Shown: in pieces, positions 37,395 to 46,045 of the stretch
How the letters are laid out: the number at the start of each line of letters is the position of its first letter
How positions within the stretch are numbered: position 1 is the first letter of the stretch
Assembly (NCBI RefSeq): GCF_003853415.1
Contig: NZ_QTPP01000017.1
Coordinates: 1 to 64,000 of the forward strand
Reading direction: 5' to 3'
DNA length: 64,000 nucleotides
Source: Burkholderia sp. Bp9142
GTDB taxonomy: Bacteria > Pseudomonadota > Gammaproteobacteria > Burkholderiales > Burkholderiaceae
Notes under the pieces: generated by a model
Database searches by the model: none
Seen by the model: the letters and a program-made list of their open reading frames with translations, nothing else
What the model was told of the DNA's origin: nothing
Program-made: the position numbers and the translations under genes

Positions 37395-38159
37395 ATGACC
37401 GCATCCTCTTCAGCGCCGAATGTGCGCGCCATCGTCACCGGACACGCGCGCGGCCTCGGCGCGTCGATCGCCGAACAACTGCTGCAGGAAGGCATCGCCG
37501 TGCTCGGCGTGTCGCGCAGCCGCCATCCGTCGCTCGCCGCGCAGGCCGGCGGCCGCTTCGCCGAAATCGAACTCGATCTGTCGGACACGTCGGCCGTCGC
37601 GGCCTGGCTCGCCGGCGACACGCTGCGCAGCTTCGTCGACGGCGCGTCGATCGTGCTGCTCTTCAACAACGCGGGCATCGTCGATCCGATCGGACCGCTC
37701 GACGCGCAGGACCCGGCGCTCGTCGCGCGCGCGGTCGGCCTGAACGTCGCGGCGCCGCTAATGTTGTCGGCCGCGCTCGTGCAGGCGGTATCGGCCCCGA
37801 CCGAATGCCGGATCCTGCATGTATCGAGCGGCGCCGCGCGCAACGCATACGCCGGCTGGAGCGTCTATTGCGCGACCAAGGCCGCGCTCGACCACCATGC
37901 ACGCGCCGTCGCGCTCGACGCGAACCGCGCGCTGCGGATCTGCAGCGTCGCGCCGGGCGTCGTCGATACGGGCATGCAGGCGACGATCCGCTCGACCAGC
38001 GAAGAGCACTTCCCGATGCGCGAGAAATTCGACCAGTTGAAGGCGAGCGGCGCACTGTCGACGCCCGAGGCCGCCGCGCGGCAGTTGATCGGTCATGCGC
38101 TGAGCGACGCGTTCGGCGCCGAACCGACGGCCGACGTGCGGAACCTGCCGGCCAAGTGA
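37395..38159 (+). CDS. SDR-family oxidoreductase
   Basis: The 254-residue classical short-chain dehydrogenase has TGHARGLG cofactor loop (15-22), NNAG (91-94), serine at 144-145 and catalytic Y158-K162 in YCATK. Arg in the loop and the overall sequence (RAIVTGHARGLGASIAEQLL) resemble the YueD/sepiapterin-reductase-like group, which uses NADPH. The substrate is unknown. An upstream in-frame ATG at 37335 is rejected because the family N-terminus begins after 37395. Confidence 0.87.
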   Translation: MTASSSAPNVRAIVTGHARGLGASIAEQLLQEGIAVLGVSRSRHPSLAAQAGGRFAEIELDLSDTSAVAAWLAGDTLRSFVDGASIVLLFNNAGIVDPIGPLDAQDPALVARAVGLNVAAPLMLSAALVQAVSAPTECRILHVSSGAARNAYAGWSVYCATKAALDHHARAVALDANRALRICSVAPGVVDTGMQATIRSTSEEHFPMREKFDQLKASGALSTPEAAARQLIGHALSDAFGAEPTADVRNLPAK

Positions 38160-38176
38160 GCCGCACACGCGGCCCG

Positions 38177-38881
38177 TCATCCTTCGAGCCGCTTCGTCCA
38201 GTCTTCGACCTGCCGCTCCGTCCGGCGCTTGTCGAACATCTTGCGCCAGCCGGGCGGCAATAACGGAACGTCGCACAGCGCGTCGAGCGCGGCCATGTCG
38301 AGCGTGCGCCGGTACAGCACGTCGAGCACCGTCGACAGCGGCCATTGCGGATACCGGCGCTCGTGCAGCGCCAGCACATCGCCCGGCGCCACCCAGCCCT
38401 CGTGCAGCACGCGGTAGTACCAGCCGGTCCGGCCGCTTTGCTGCACGAGCGCCGCCATGCGCGGATGATCGAAGCGCGCATTGAGCTTCCAGCACGGCTG
38501 CCGCGACTGCGACACCTGCAGCACGGCACCACCCAGCGTGAACACGTCGCCGAGACACACGTCGCGCTCGGTCACGCCGTGCGTCGACAGGTTCTCGCCG
38601 AATGCGCCCGGCCGCGCGAGCACGTCGCGCCCCCCGATCTGCGCGGACCACCACGCATAGTGATCGCGCGCATAGTGATGAACCGCCTTGTCGGGCCCGC
38701 CGTGATACCGCGCATCGGCCTGCTCGTCGCCCGCAAAGCCGAGCGCGCCGAGCCACAGACGCGCGTCGACCGGCTGCTTGTCGATCGCGCTCGCGTGCGG
38801 CGTGCCGGCCAGCGGCCGGCTCGCGCCGACCCGCACCGCGGCGATGGCGGCCGCGATCGCCGGCCGTGCGTCGGCGCTCAT
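38177..38881 (-). CDS. MOSC domain protein (YiiM-type)
   Basis: The 234-residue protein has the MOSC core with DARYHGGPDKAVHHYARDHY, GAFGENLSTHG, VTERDVCLGDVFTLG, and the conserved cysteine motif SRQPCWKL. MOSC proteins transfer sulfur or bind the molybdenum cofactor; YiiM reduces N-hydroxylated compounds in E. coli. The ATG overlaps the stop of the DapA-like gene (ATGA), so the two are translated together. Confidence 0.88.
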   Translation of the reverse strand: MSADARPAIAAAIAAVRVGASRPLAGTPHASAIDKQPVDARLWLGALGFAGDEQADARYHGGPDKAVHHYARDHYAWWSAQIGGRDVLARPGAFGENLSTHGVTERDVCLGDVFTLGGAVLQVSQSRQPCWKLNARFDHPRMAALVQQSGRTGWYYRVLHEGWVAPGDVLALHERRYPQWPLSTVLDVLYRRTLDMAALDALCDVPLLPPGWRKMFDKRRTERQVEDWTKRLEG

Positions 38882-39774
38882 GCCGGGACACCGTCCGGCA
38901 GTGCCGCAAGCAGGCGTTCGAGCTCGCGAATGCGCACGTCGCCGAGCGGCAGCAGCGGCCTTCTCGGCTCGCCCGCATCGAAGCCGCGCAGGCGCAACCC
39001 GGCCTTCACGGTCACCGGCAGGCCGCCGTTGACGATGAACTGCAGCAGCGGCAGCTGCGCGTGAAACACCGCCCGGGCGCGCACCAGGTCGCCCGCGCGC
39101 ATCGCGTCGACCAGCGCAATCGGCAACGCGGCATTCAGGTTCGGCGCGGCCGTGCACCATCCGGCCGCGCCCGCGGCCAGCGCGGCAAGCGCCATCGGGT
39201 TGCTGCCGTTGTAGAACGGGATCGCCCCGTCGCTCAACTGCGCGAGCCGGTGCATCCGCCCGATGTCGCCGGTGCTCTCCTTGACCATCGTCACGTTGTC
39301 GACGGTCCTGCAGATCGTCGCGATCAGGTCCGGCGACATGTCGACGCCGCTCGTCGCGGGGTTGTTGTACAGCATGATCGGGATGCCGATGGCGTCGCCG
39401 ATCGCGCGGTAGTGCGCGACGATCTCGTCGTTGCCGAGCTTCCAGTACGACACGGGCAGCACCATCACCGCATCGGCGCCGGCCCGTTCGGCGAAGCGCG
39501 CGCGGCGCACCGCACCGGCCGTCGTGAGATCGGAGATGCCGACGACGGTCGGCACGCGCCGGCGCACTGCGCGCATCGATGCAGTGGCGACCGACTCCCA
39601 TTCGGCGTCGGACAGGTACGCGCTCTCGCCGGTACTGCCCAGCGGAGCGATCGCGTGGACGCCGTCGGCGATCAGGCGCTCGATCAGCGCATCGAGCGCC
39701 GGCAGATCGACGCCGCCATCGGCGGAGAACGGCGTAACCGGGTAGGCGATAATGCCTTGCAAAAGAATGGACAC
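38878..39774 (-). CDS. DapA/N-acetylneuraminate lyase family aldolase
   Basis: The 298-residue TIM-barrel class I aldolase has GSTGES (47-52), Y136 in MLYNNP and Schiff-base K165 in VTMVKESTGD. It is not clearly the lysine-biosynthesis DapA. Relatives act on keto acids of sugar or amino-acid catabolism. Coupled translation with the MOSC gene and closeness to a class II aldolase gene fit a catabolic role. The gap to the aldolase gene is about 50 bp, so all three may form one operon. Confidence 0.85.
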   Translation of the reverse strand: MSILLQGIIAYPVTPFSADGGVDLPALDALIERLIADGVHAIAPLGSTGESAYLSDAEWESVATASMRAVRRRVPTVVGISDLTTAGAVRRARFAERAGADAVMVLPVSYWKLGNDEIVAHYRAIGDAIGIPIMLYNNPATSGVDMSPDLIATICRTVDNVTMVKESTGDIGRMHRLAQLSDGAIPFYNGSNPMALAALAAGAAGWCTAAPNLNAALPIALVDAMRAGDLVRARAVFHAQLPLLQFIVNGGLPVTVKAGLRLRGFDAGEPRRPLLPLGDVRIRELERLLAALPDGVPA

Positions 39775-39824
39775 GATGTGGATTCCTCAATGATGGATTG
39801 ACACGACGGAAGCGGCGCGCCCGC

Positions 39825-40607
39825 TCATGCGACGCAGTCTCGATGCGTGCGCAATGCGCGGCGCGCGTAGTAGTCGAACGTCACGGTGTCGCGCTTCGGC
39901 TTCGAAATCCAGTCGTGCGCTTCCCGCGCCAGCGCCGGCGGAACCGGCCTGATCTCGCCTGCCGACATCGCAAGCAGCTGCAGCTTCGCGGCCCGCTCGA
40001 TCAGCAGCGCGAGCATGCAGGCTTCCTCGATCGTCTTGCCGACCACGAGCTGGCCGTGATGCGACAGCAGGATCGCACGCTTGCCGCCGAGCGCCTTCGA
40101 AATGATCTCGCCTTCCTCGTTGCCGACCGGCACGCCGGGCCAGTCCTTCAGGAACGCGCAATCGTCGTACAGCGGGCAGGTGTCCATGTGCGACACCACG
40201 AGCGGCTGCTCGAGCATCGACAGCGCGGCGACGTGCGCCGGATGCGTATGGATGATGCAGTTCACGTCCGGGCGCTCGCGATAGATCCACGTATGGAACC
40301 GGTTGGCCGGGTTCGGAATGCCTTCGCCATCGACGACATCGAGATCCTCGTTCACGCGCAGCAGGTTCGCGGCCGAGATCTCGTCGAAGCCGAGCCCGAG
40401 CCGCTGCGTGTAGTACGTGCCGGCGTCGCCCGCGCGGCAGGTGATCTGCCCGGCCAGCCCCGAATCGTGACCGGCGTCGAACAGGATCCGGCACGTGAGC
40501 GCGAGCTTTTGCCGCGCGGACCAGCCGCTGTCGCCCACCTCGTTCTCGAGACGCCGCTCCGCCAGCGCGACCAGCGCCTCCTTCGTCAAATTCAGCGTTT
40601 CCGCCAT
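39825..40607 (-). CDS. Class II aldolase/adducin family protein
   Basis: The 260-residue zinc enzyme family (fuculose-1-phosphate aldolase-like) has a CIIHTHPAHVAAL motif with two metal histidines and a third in LSHHGQLVVG. It cleaves or decarboxylates small hydroxy-acids or sugar phosphates; the substrate is unknown. AGGAGG lies directly before the ATG at 40607. It is transcribed divergently from an XRE-cupin gene across a region with a palindrome. Confidence 0.87.
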   Translation of the reverse strand: MAETLNLTKEALVALAERRLENEVGDSGWSARQKLALTCRILFDAGHDSGLAGQITCRAGDAGTYYTQRLGLGFDEISAANLLRVNEDLDVVDGEGIPNPANRFHTWIYRERPDVNCIIHTHPAHVAALSMLEQPLVVSHMDTCPLYDDCAFLKDWPGVPVGNEEGEIISKALGGKRAILLSHHGQLVVGKTIEEACMLALLIERAAKLQLLAMSAGEIRPVPPALAREAHDWISKPKRDTVTFDYYARRALRTHRDCVA

Positions 40608-40688
40608 GTTCACCTCCTGAATGGATCGGGTGTGCCGCGCCGTCCGCGGCCGTGTCCCTGGCATTACAAGACACACGATACATCATAG

Positions 40689-40701
40689 GACACTTTGTGT
40701 C
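40689..40701. promoter_or_regulatory. Palindromic operator between the aldolase and XRE-cupin genes
   Basis: GACACTTTGTGTC is a 13-bp inverted repeat with 5-bp arms. Further half-sites resembling GACAC occur at about 40669-40674 (AGACAC) and 40726-40731 (GGACAC). The short divergent gap (134 bp) and multiple half-sites suggest that the XRE-cupin regulator binds here and controls both directions. Confidence 0.55.
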
Positions 40702-40741
40702 ATGCGTTACAATCGGTTTTTCGAAGGACACCTGGCGCCCC

Positions 40742-41284
40742 ATGACGATTCGCCTGAAGCTGCTCAGAAAACAGAAAGGCTGGACGCTCGATGTGCTGGC
40801 CGACGAGACCGGCCTGACCAAGAGCTACCTGTCGAAAGTCGAGCGCGGCCTGAGCGTACCGTCTATCGCGGTCGCGTTGAAGCTGTCGAAGGCGCTGAAC
40901 GTCGACGTCGAGCAGCTGTTCTCGGAAAGCCGCAACCGCGAGCTGATCACGGTCACGCGCGCCGGCGAGCGCACGGCGATGGGTGCGGCGGCCGACAGCC
41001 ACGCGCACCGCTTCGAGAGCATCGCGGCCGGCGTCGCGCCGAAGAAGATGCTGCCGTTCGTCGTGCGCCCGCCGCACGAATTCGTCGCGTCGACGTTCCG
41101 CGAGCATGAAGGCGAGGAATTCCTGTTCGTGCACAAGGGGCGCATCGAAATCGAATTTCCGAACGAGACCGTGCAACTCAAGACCGGCGATTCAGTCTAT
41201 TTCAACGCACTCATCCCGCACCGCACGCGCAGCCTCGGCACCGCGCAGGCGGAGATCCTGGTCATCGTCAGTCACGACGACTAG
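40742..41284 (+). CDS. XRE-cupin transcriptional regulator
   Basis: The 180-residue regulator has an XRE helix-turn-helix (about 5-60; LTKSYLSKVERGLSVPSIAVA) and a C-terminal cupin (about 100-175; STFREHEGEEFLFVHKGRIEI). It is the second such regulator in the window. Its position, divergent from the aldolase-DapA-MOSC genes, makes that set the likely target. The ATG at 40742 is chosen because the HTH begins directly after it. Confidence 0.88.
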   Translation: MTIRLKLLRKQKGWTLDVLADETGLTKSYLSKVERGLSVPSIAVALKLSKALNVDVEQLFSESRNRELITVTRAGERTAMGAAADSHAHRFESIAAGVAPKKMLPFVVRPPHEFVASTFREHEGEEFLFVHKGRIEIEFPNETVQLKTGDSVYFNALIPHRTRSLGTAQAEILVIVSHDD

Positions 41285-41315
41285 CCTCGTCACCTCTTCG
41301 CGCAAGGATCCTTCG

Positions 41316-42053
41316 ATGGTCACAAAGGCCACCGCACCGTTCCAGCAGATCAAGGCGCTCGTGCGCCAGCATGTCGATGCGGGCGACTGGCGCCCCGGGG
41401 ACCGCATTCCGTCCGAACTCGATCTCGCCGCGCAATTCGGCGTCGCGCGCATGACGGTCAACCGCGCGCTGCGCGAGCTGACCGAGGAAGGCGTGCTGAA
41501 GCGCATCGCGGGCGTCGGCACCTTCGTCGCCGAAGTGAAGCCGCAGTCGAACCTGCTGATGATCGCGCATATCCGCGACGAGATCCGCGCGCGCGGGCAC
41601 GAATATCGCTGCCGCGTGCTCAGCCAGTCGCGCGAGCCCGCGTCGTTCGACGTCGCGGCCGCGTTCGGGCTGGCGGTCAACACGCCGGTCTTTCACGTGG
41701 TGTGCGTGCACGAGGAAAACGGCCGCCCGATCCAGCTCGAGGATCGCTACGTGAACCCGGCCGCCGCACCCGATTTCATCGATCAGGACTTCCAGGCCGA
41801 GCCGCCGTCCGAGTACCTGTTCAACAACGTGTCGCACGACGAACTGGAGATCGAGCACGTCGTCGATGCGTCGCTGCCGACCGGCGAACAGGCGCGGCTG
41901 CTCGACATGCGCGCCGACGAGCCGTGCCTCACGCTCACGCGCCGCACCTGGACGAACGGGCTGCCCGTCACGTTCGTGCACTTCCTGCATCCGGGCAACC
42001 GCTACCGGCTCGGCTCGCGCTTCAAGCCCGGCGCCGGGCGTCACCCGACCTGA
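41316..42053 (+). CDS. GntR/HutC-family regulator (UTRA domain)
   Basis: The 245-residue regulator has an N-terminal winged helix (about 8-75; LAAQFGVARMTVNRALRELTEEG, key segment RMTVNRALREL) and a UTRA ligand domain (about 95-240). The sequence is close to HutC, the repressor of histidine use that senses urocanate. No hut genes lie nearby. It starts 31 bp after the XRE-cupin gene, so the two are probably co-transcribed. I infer a HutC-like sensor for another substrate. Confidence 0.85.
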   Translation: MVTKATAPFQQIKALVRQHVDAGDWRPGDRIPSELDLAAQFGVARMTVNRALRELTEEGVLKRIAGVGTFVAEVKPQSNLLMIAHIRDEIRARGHEYRCRVLSQSREPASFDVAAAFGLAVNTPVFHVVCVHEENGRPIQLEDRYVNPAAAPDFIDQDFQAEPPSEYLFNNVSHDELEIEHVVDASLPTGEQARLLDMRADEPCLTLTRRTWTNGLPVTFVHFLHPGNRYRLGSRFKPGAGRHPT

Positions 42054-42153
42054 ACCCGCTTCGACACCTGAACACGACCACGCGCGGCGGCCGCTTCATC
42101 GCGAAACGGCCGCCGCGCGCGTGGTCCTGCGTGATGTCGTCGTTCTACGCCGC

Positions 42154-43002
42154 TCAGATCGCCGCGACCTGCCCCGCGTCGCGCGACCACACGACCGGAA
42201 ACAGCGCATGCTCGAGCGGCGCGCCGTCCGGCAGTTCGTCGGCCAGCCCCGGGAAATCGGGCGACGTCTTCCAGCGGCGCGGCGCGTGCCGGATGTCGTC
42301 GCCGACGAAGCGGATCGAGAACGCGCGCCGGCGGTTCCGCGTGCCGCCCGACGCGTGCAGCGTCAGCATCCGGAAGCACACCATGTCGCCCGGCTCGAGC
42401 GCCCAGTGGCGGATCGGGAACGCGGAACGGTCGGCCTCGATGTCGGGCAGGTCGGCGAGGCTGCCTTCCGGAAACCACTTCGCCTCCTTGTCCATGAACG
42501 TGCGCGGCATCAGCCACGGCCCGAGGTGCGACCCCGCGACGAATTCCAGCGTCGATTCGAGCGGCACCGGATCGACCGGAATCCACATGCTGACGTTGTC
42601 GTCGCCTTCGATGTTGTAGTACGGCTGGTCCTGGTGCCACGGCGTGCGCTGCCGCGTGCCGGGCTCCTTCACGAGCAGGTGGTCGTGATGCAGCCGCACC
42701 GTGCGCGTGCCCATCAGCGCGGCGGCCACCGATGGCGCGGGCGTTCGCACGATGAAGTCGCGGTATGCGCCGTTGTGCCGCCAGTTGCAGAAGTCCTCGA
42801 AGAACCAGCCCGGATCGTCGGGCCGGCTCGCGACCTTCGCGCGCTCGCTCGGCTGCGCGAGGTTCGCGTCGATGCCGGCACGCAGCGCGGCCACTTCGTC
42901 GGGCGAGAAGATGCCCTTGATGCACACCGCGCCTTCGTCGCGGAAGGCGGCGATCAGTTCGGGCGTCACGGCTTTCGCGACGCGGTCCTGGATACTCGTC
43001 AT
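42154..43002 (-). CDS. Phytanoyl-CoA dioxygenase family protein
   Basis: The 282-residue Fe(II)/2-oxoglutarate oxygenase has metal motif H123-x-D125 in TPWHQDQPYY and a distal histidine in LTLHASGG, followed by RNRRRAFSIRF, whose arginine would bind 2-oxoglutarate. Members hydroxylate lipids, amino acids or secondary metabolites. The gene converges with the HutC-type regulator and is 39 bp downstream of an amino-acid-binding protein, which hints at an amino-acid-like substrate. GTG at 43029 is an alternative start. Confidence 0.87.
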   Translation of the reverse strand: MTSIQDRVAKAVTPELIAAFRDEGAVCIKGIFSPDEVAALRAGIDANLAQPSERAKVASRPDDPGWFFEDFCNWRHNGAYRDFIVRTPAPSVAAALMGTRTVRLHHDHLLVKEPGTRQRTPWHQDQPYYNIEGDDNVSMWIPVDPVPLESTLEFVAGSHLGPWLMPRTFMDKEAKWFPEGSLADLPDIEADRSAFPIRHWALEPGDMVCFRMLTLHASGGTRNRRRAFSIRFVGDDIRHAPRRWKTSPDFPGLADELPDGAPLEHALFPVVWSRDAGQVAAI

Positions 43003-43041
43003 GGCTTGCCTGTCGATTGAATGCGTCACGGGATCATCGGG

Positions 43042-43842
43042 TCACGGTGCGGACGTCAGCTGCTTGGCGCCGTAGATGTCGAAGTCGAAGTATTTCGCGG
43101 CGATCTTCCGGTACGTGCCGTTCGCGCGGATCGCGGCGATCGCGTCGTTCAGCCGCCTCTTCATGTCGGCATCGCCCTTGCGCACGCCCATCGCGACGCC
43201 GTAGCCGGTGATGCGCACGTCGGTCACATCGGGGCCCGCGAATGCGTAGCCCTTGCCGCGCGGCGTCTTCAGGAACGCGTAGCCGGCCTGCGTCTTGTCC
43301 TGGAAGGTCGCGTCGAGACGGCCGTTCACCAGGTCCTGATACACCTGGTCCTGGTTCTGGTACGACACGATCGTCACGCCCTTGGTCGCCCATTCGGCCT
43401 TCGCGTACGCCTCTTGCGTGGTGCCCTGGTCGATCCCGACCCGCTTGCCGGCGAGTGACGCGGCCGTCGGCAGCAGCATCGAGCCGGCCGGCGCGACGAG
43501 CGCGCCCGGCGACGCATACAGCTTGTTCGAGAAGTCGATCTGCTTGAGCCGCTCGTCGGTGGCCGTCATTGCGGACATGATCACGTCGAACTTGCGCGCG
43601 CGCAGTGCCGGAATCATTCCGTCGAAGCCCTGCTCGACCCATGCGCACTTCGCGCGCAGCTGCTCGCAGATCGCATTGCGCAGGTCGATGTCGAAGCCGG
43701 CGAGCGAGCCGTCGGGCTGCTTCGCCTCGAACGGCGGATAGGTGGGATCGATGCCCCAGCGGATCGTCGCCGTGTCCTGCGCGAACGAGACGAGCGGCGC
43801 GAACGCCAGCGCGGATGCGACGAGCTTTGCAGTGCGGTTCAT
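43042..43842 (-). CDS. ABC transporter substrate-binding protein, basic amino-acid type
   Basis: The 266-residue SBP family 3 protein has a signal peptide (about 1-21, ending SFA). The mature start is RWGIDPTYPPFEAKQPDGSL, with the usual GFDIDL next. The ligand region is VIMSAMTATDERLKQIDFS. It resembles lysine/arginine/ornithine-binding proteins. No permease or ATPase gene is adjacent, so it either uses a shared transporter or has another role. It is likely co-transcribed with the phytanoyl-CoA dioxygenase-like gene. Confidence 0.87.
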   Translation of the reverse strand: MNRTAKLVASALAFAPLVSFAQDTATIRWGIDPTYPPFEAKQPDGSLAGFDIDLRNAICEQLRAKCAWVEQGFDGMIPALRARKFDVIMSAMTATDERLKQIDFSNKLYASPGALVAPAGSMLLPTAASLAGKRVGIDQGTTQEAYAKAEWATKGVTIVSYQNQDQVYQDLVNGRLDATFQDKTQAGYAFLKTPRGKGYAFAGPDVTDVRITGYGVAMGVRKGDADMKRRLNDAIAAIRANGTYRKIAAKYFDFDIYGAKQLTSAP

Positions 43843-44330
43843 GGTGTGTCCTGGTGGTCTCGACGTGGCGGGCAAGCGCCGGGCGTCCGTTGGGGAGCGT
43901 CGTGCCGGCAGGCCCGGCACGGTACGCGAAAGACTGGACTGCGCTGAAACTGCGATGCAGTCTAGACCACTCAATTCTCGAGCGCAAGCGGGGGAAATGG
44001 CGGCGAAACGAAGTAGCGGGAGCGGGAGGGTGAAATCTGGGAAAAAAGCTGGATCGACGGCCCGACAATCGCCGTCAGCGCAGAATTCTCCTGAAATTTC
44101 GAGCGTTTACCCGGCGTGATGCTTGGCTGCCACAGAATGCGTTTTTGCGGATATCCGCCGGAAGAGGATATCGATACAACGCGGCCGACCATAGCCTCTC
44201 CCGATACCTTTCCGCCTGCACAGCTCATGCAGCCTATACCGCATCGACGACCATGGCTGGCGACGAGCATCGCGGGGATGTAAGATATACTTTACATTCA
44301 TGCGCGATGATCCTGCCCCGGGAGGTCAAC
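43843..44330. other. 488-bp intergenic region at the start of an AT-richer island
   Basis: From about 43950 the composition becomes visibly less GC-rich than the surrounding chromosome. No convincing gene is present. The far end holds the palindromic promoter/operator at 44278-44297. Confidence 0.55.
44278..44297 (+). promoter_or_regulatory. Palindromic operator over the promoter of the HTH/AbiEii-type pair
   Basis: ATGTAAGATATACTTTACAT is an almost perfect 20-bp palindrome (two central mismatched pairs). It contains a TATACT -10-like hexamer at 44286-44291, about 40 bp before the first gene. An operator overlapping the promoter is the usual layout for autoregulated antitoxin genes. Confidence 0.7.
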
Positions 44331-44810
44331 ATGCAACTCTATGAAATCGGACAGGCCGTTGCAAAACGGAGGGCCGAACTCGACCTCACACAGGCCCAGC
44401 TTGCAAAACTCGCCGGTTTGTCTCGCCTCACGGTAAACCAGCTTGAAACCGGCAAGATCAGGGATCTTGGAATCAACAAGCTGATCCCTTTGCTCAGCGT
44501 GCTCGGCATCGAACTCCTGGCGCAACCGCGACAGGCCCAAAGTGGTCTATACAAAGCCGTTGTGAGCTCAAACGTCAGCTACAAGGGCGAATTGACCGAG
44601 CGACTGCTGGCCGACGCGTTGACCACGGGACAGATTCCGGCAGGATACGAATCGCAGATCTCCGTCATCCTCGACGAGGTACCGTTGCCGGTGGTGGTGA
44701 AGGCCGCCGAAGAAGCTGCCGAACGCTCCGGCACGCCGCTTCGCGCTATCTGGAAAAACCTTGCCGCATGGTCGAAGAATCTTCATCTATACCGGGAGGT
44801 ATGGGCATGA
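44331..44810 (+). CDS. HTH antitoxin-like protein
   Basis: The 159-residue protein has an XRE/HipB-like helix-turn-helix (about 5-60; LTQAQLAKLAGLSRLTVNQLE). The C-terminal part (about 75-159) is helical and unlike cupins, possibly a toxin-contacting domain. A perfect ribosome site (GGAGGT) precedes the ATG. Its stop overlaps the start of the nucleotidyltransferase gene as ATGA. Family pairing of such HTH proteins with AbiEii-type enzymes is known; it suggests an antitoxin and autorepressor. Confidence 0.8.
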   Translation: MQLYEIGQAVAKRRAELDLTQAQLAKLAGLSRLTVNQLETGKIRDLGINKLIPLLSVLGIELLAQPRQAQSGLYKAVVSSNVSYKGELTERLLADALTTGQIPAGYESQISVILDEVPLPVVVKAAEEAAERSGTPLRAIWKNLAAWSKNLHLYREVWA

Positions 44811-45497
44811 TTGCACCAGCCGATTTGCCCGACGGCCCGTGGCAGGGCCTTTTCCGTCAAGCGCTGACGCTCGTCGACGCGATACGGAAGCACGGCACAT
44901 CCCGTCCGTTCTGGACATTCGGCGGCGGCACCGTCCTCATGCTGCGTCACGGACATCGTGTCAGTAAGGACATCGACATCTTCGTACCCGATCCGCAGTA
45001 TCTCGGGTACGTGAACCCGCGCATCAGCGACGCCGCATCCGACCTCACGACCGAGTACGAGGAGCACGCCGGTTTCGTGAAACTGGTGTTGCCCGACGGC
45101 GAAATCGACTTCGTGGTCTCCCGAAACCTGATGTCCCCCGGTTACGACGAGTGGACGCTGATGGACCCACGTCGTCAAGGTCGAGACTTCAGCGGAAATC
45201 GTGGCCAGGAAAATGTGGCATCGCGGAGATCGGCCCGCTGCGCGTGACCTGTTCGATCTCTGTCTGGTCATCGAGCGGGAACCGGAGAGCTTGATGGAGG
45301 CAAGTGCATTTCTCGTTCGCCATCGCGATACCTTCCTGAGTCTGCTCAACGAGCGGCGTGCGTTCGTGCAGTCGCGCTTCGACGATATCCGGACGCTCGG
45401 CTATACGCCGTCGTTCGACTACTGCGTGAATCTGGCCGGCGAGTTCCTCCGGCAGCTTCCCGCTGCCAGCCCCGCGCACACCTCGCGCCGCCGCTAA
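44807..45497 (+). pseudogene. AbiEii-type nucleotidyltransferase, frameshifted
   Basis: The N-terminal part (44807 to about 45165) has the nucleotidyltransferase core FWTFGGGTVLMLRHGHRVSKD, here with GGG...DIDIF as catalytic motif, and a second acidic site EIDFVVS. At 45166-45168 a CCC run puts the frame off by one. Removing one C joins it to the downstream frame, giving HVVKVETSAEIVARKM and RDLFDL, exactly the conserved AbiEii C-terminal segment. The uncorrected product stops at 45247. In the corrected frame the gene ends at 45497. As written the toxin is probably inactive, unless this is a sequencing error. Confidence 0.75.
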
Positions 45498-45499
45498 CC

Positions 45500-45908
45500 C
45501 TACCGCCCTCCCGCCGCCACCAGAATCCGCTCGATCGGCGCATACCCGCGGCTGCGCGCATGCTGCAGGGGCGTCTCGCCGTTCGAATCGGCCGGTTCAC
45601 GTTCGCCGTCGCATCGACCAGCAACTGCACGATCCGCACATAGCGCCCGCTGCTGTCGCCGAGCATGATCGCCTCCAGCAGCGCGCTCCAGCCGAGCTGG
45701 TTCACGTGATCGACGTCCACACCCGCATGGATCGGCGTGCGCACCGTGTCGACGTGGCCGCGCTCGGCCGCCGGAATCAGCGCGGTGCCGCGATACCGGT
45801 TCGTGCTGCGCAGCCGCCCTTCGAGCGCGCCGCCGTCGGCGGCCGCGACGGCCTGGCAAGCGTCGTCAACGCAAACGAGCCGACGATCGCCATCCATTTG
45901 AACCTCAT
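45500..45908 (-). pseudogene. Ankyrin-repeat exported protein, two frameshifts
   Basis: Three frames hold parts of one protein. The start at 45908 gives a signal peptide (MRFKWMAIVGSFALTTLA). After a one-base loss near 45856-45859 the next frame gives AVAAADGG and ankyrin repeats (GTALIPAAERGHVDTV, then HAGVDVDHVNQLGWSALLEA). After another one-base loss near 45590-45595 a third frame gives DSNGETPLQHARSRGYAPIE and the stop. About 135 residues would result if repaired. It converges with the broken AbiEii gene. Confidence 0.72.
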
Positions 45909-46045
45909 CCGGTGCCGTCCTTGCATGTGCGCCCGCGCAGCCGCGCCGGGTCCGGCGAAACCGCGATTGCCCGCGGCCTCCGGCCATGTTAAAAGTCGTC
46001 GCACGCATTTGGAAATGAAATGCTCGAATTCATAAAAGTGCAGAA

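Noticed and set aside
38878..39774. Lysine-biosynthesis DapA
   Set aside because: The Schiff-base motif fits the whole family, but the gene sits with catabolic neighbours and is coupled to a MOSC gene; the specific symbol was withheld.
41316..42053. True histidine-utilisation regulator
   Set aside because: No hutH, hutU, hutI or related genes are in the window, so the hutC symbol was not given.
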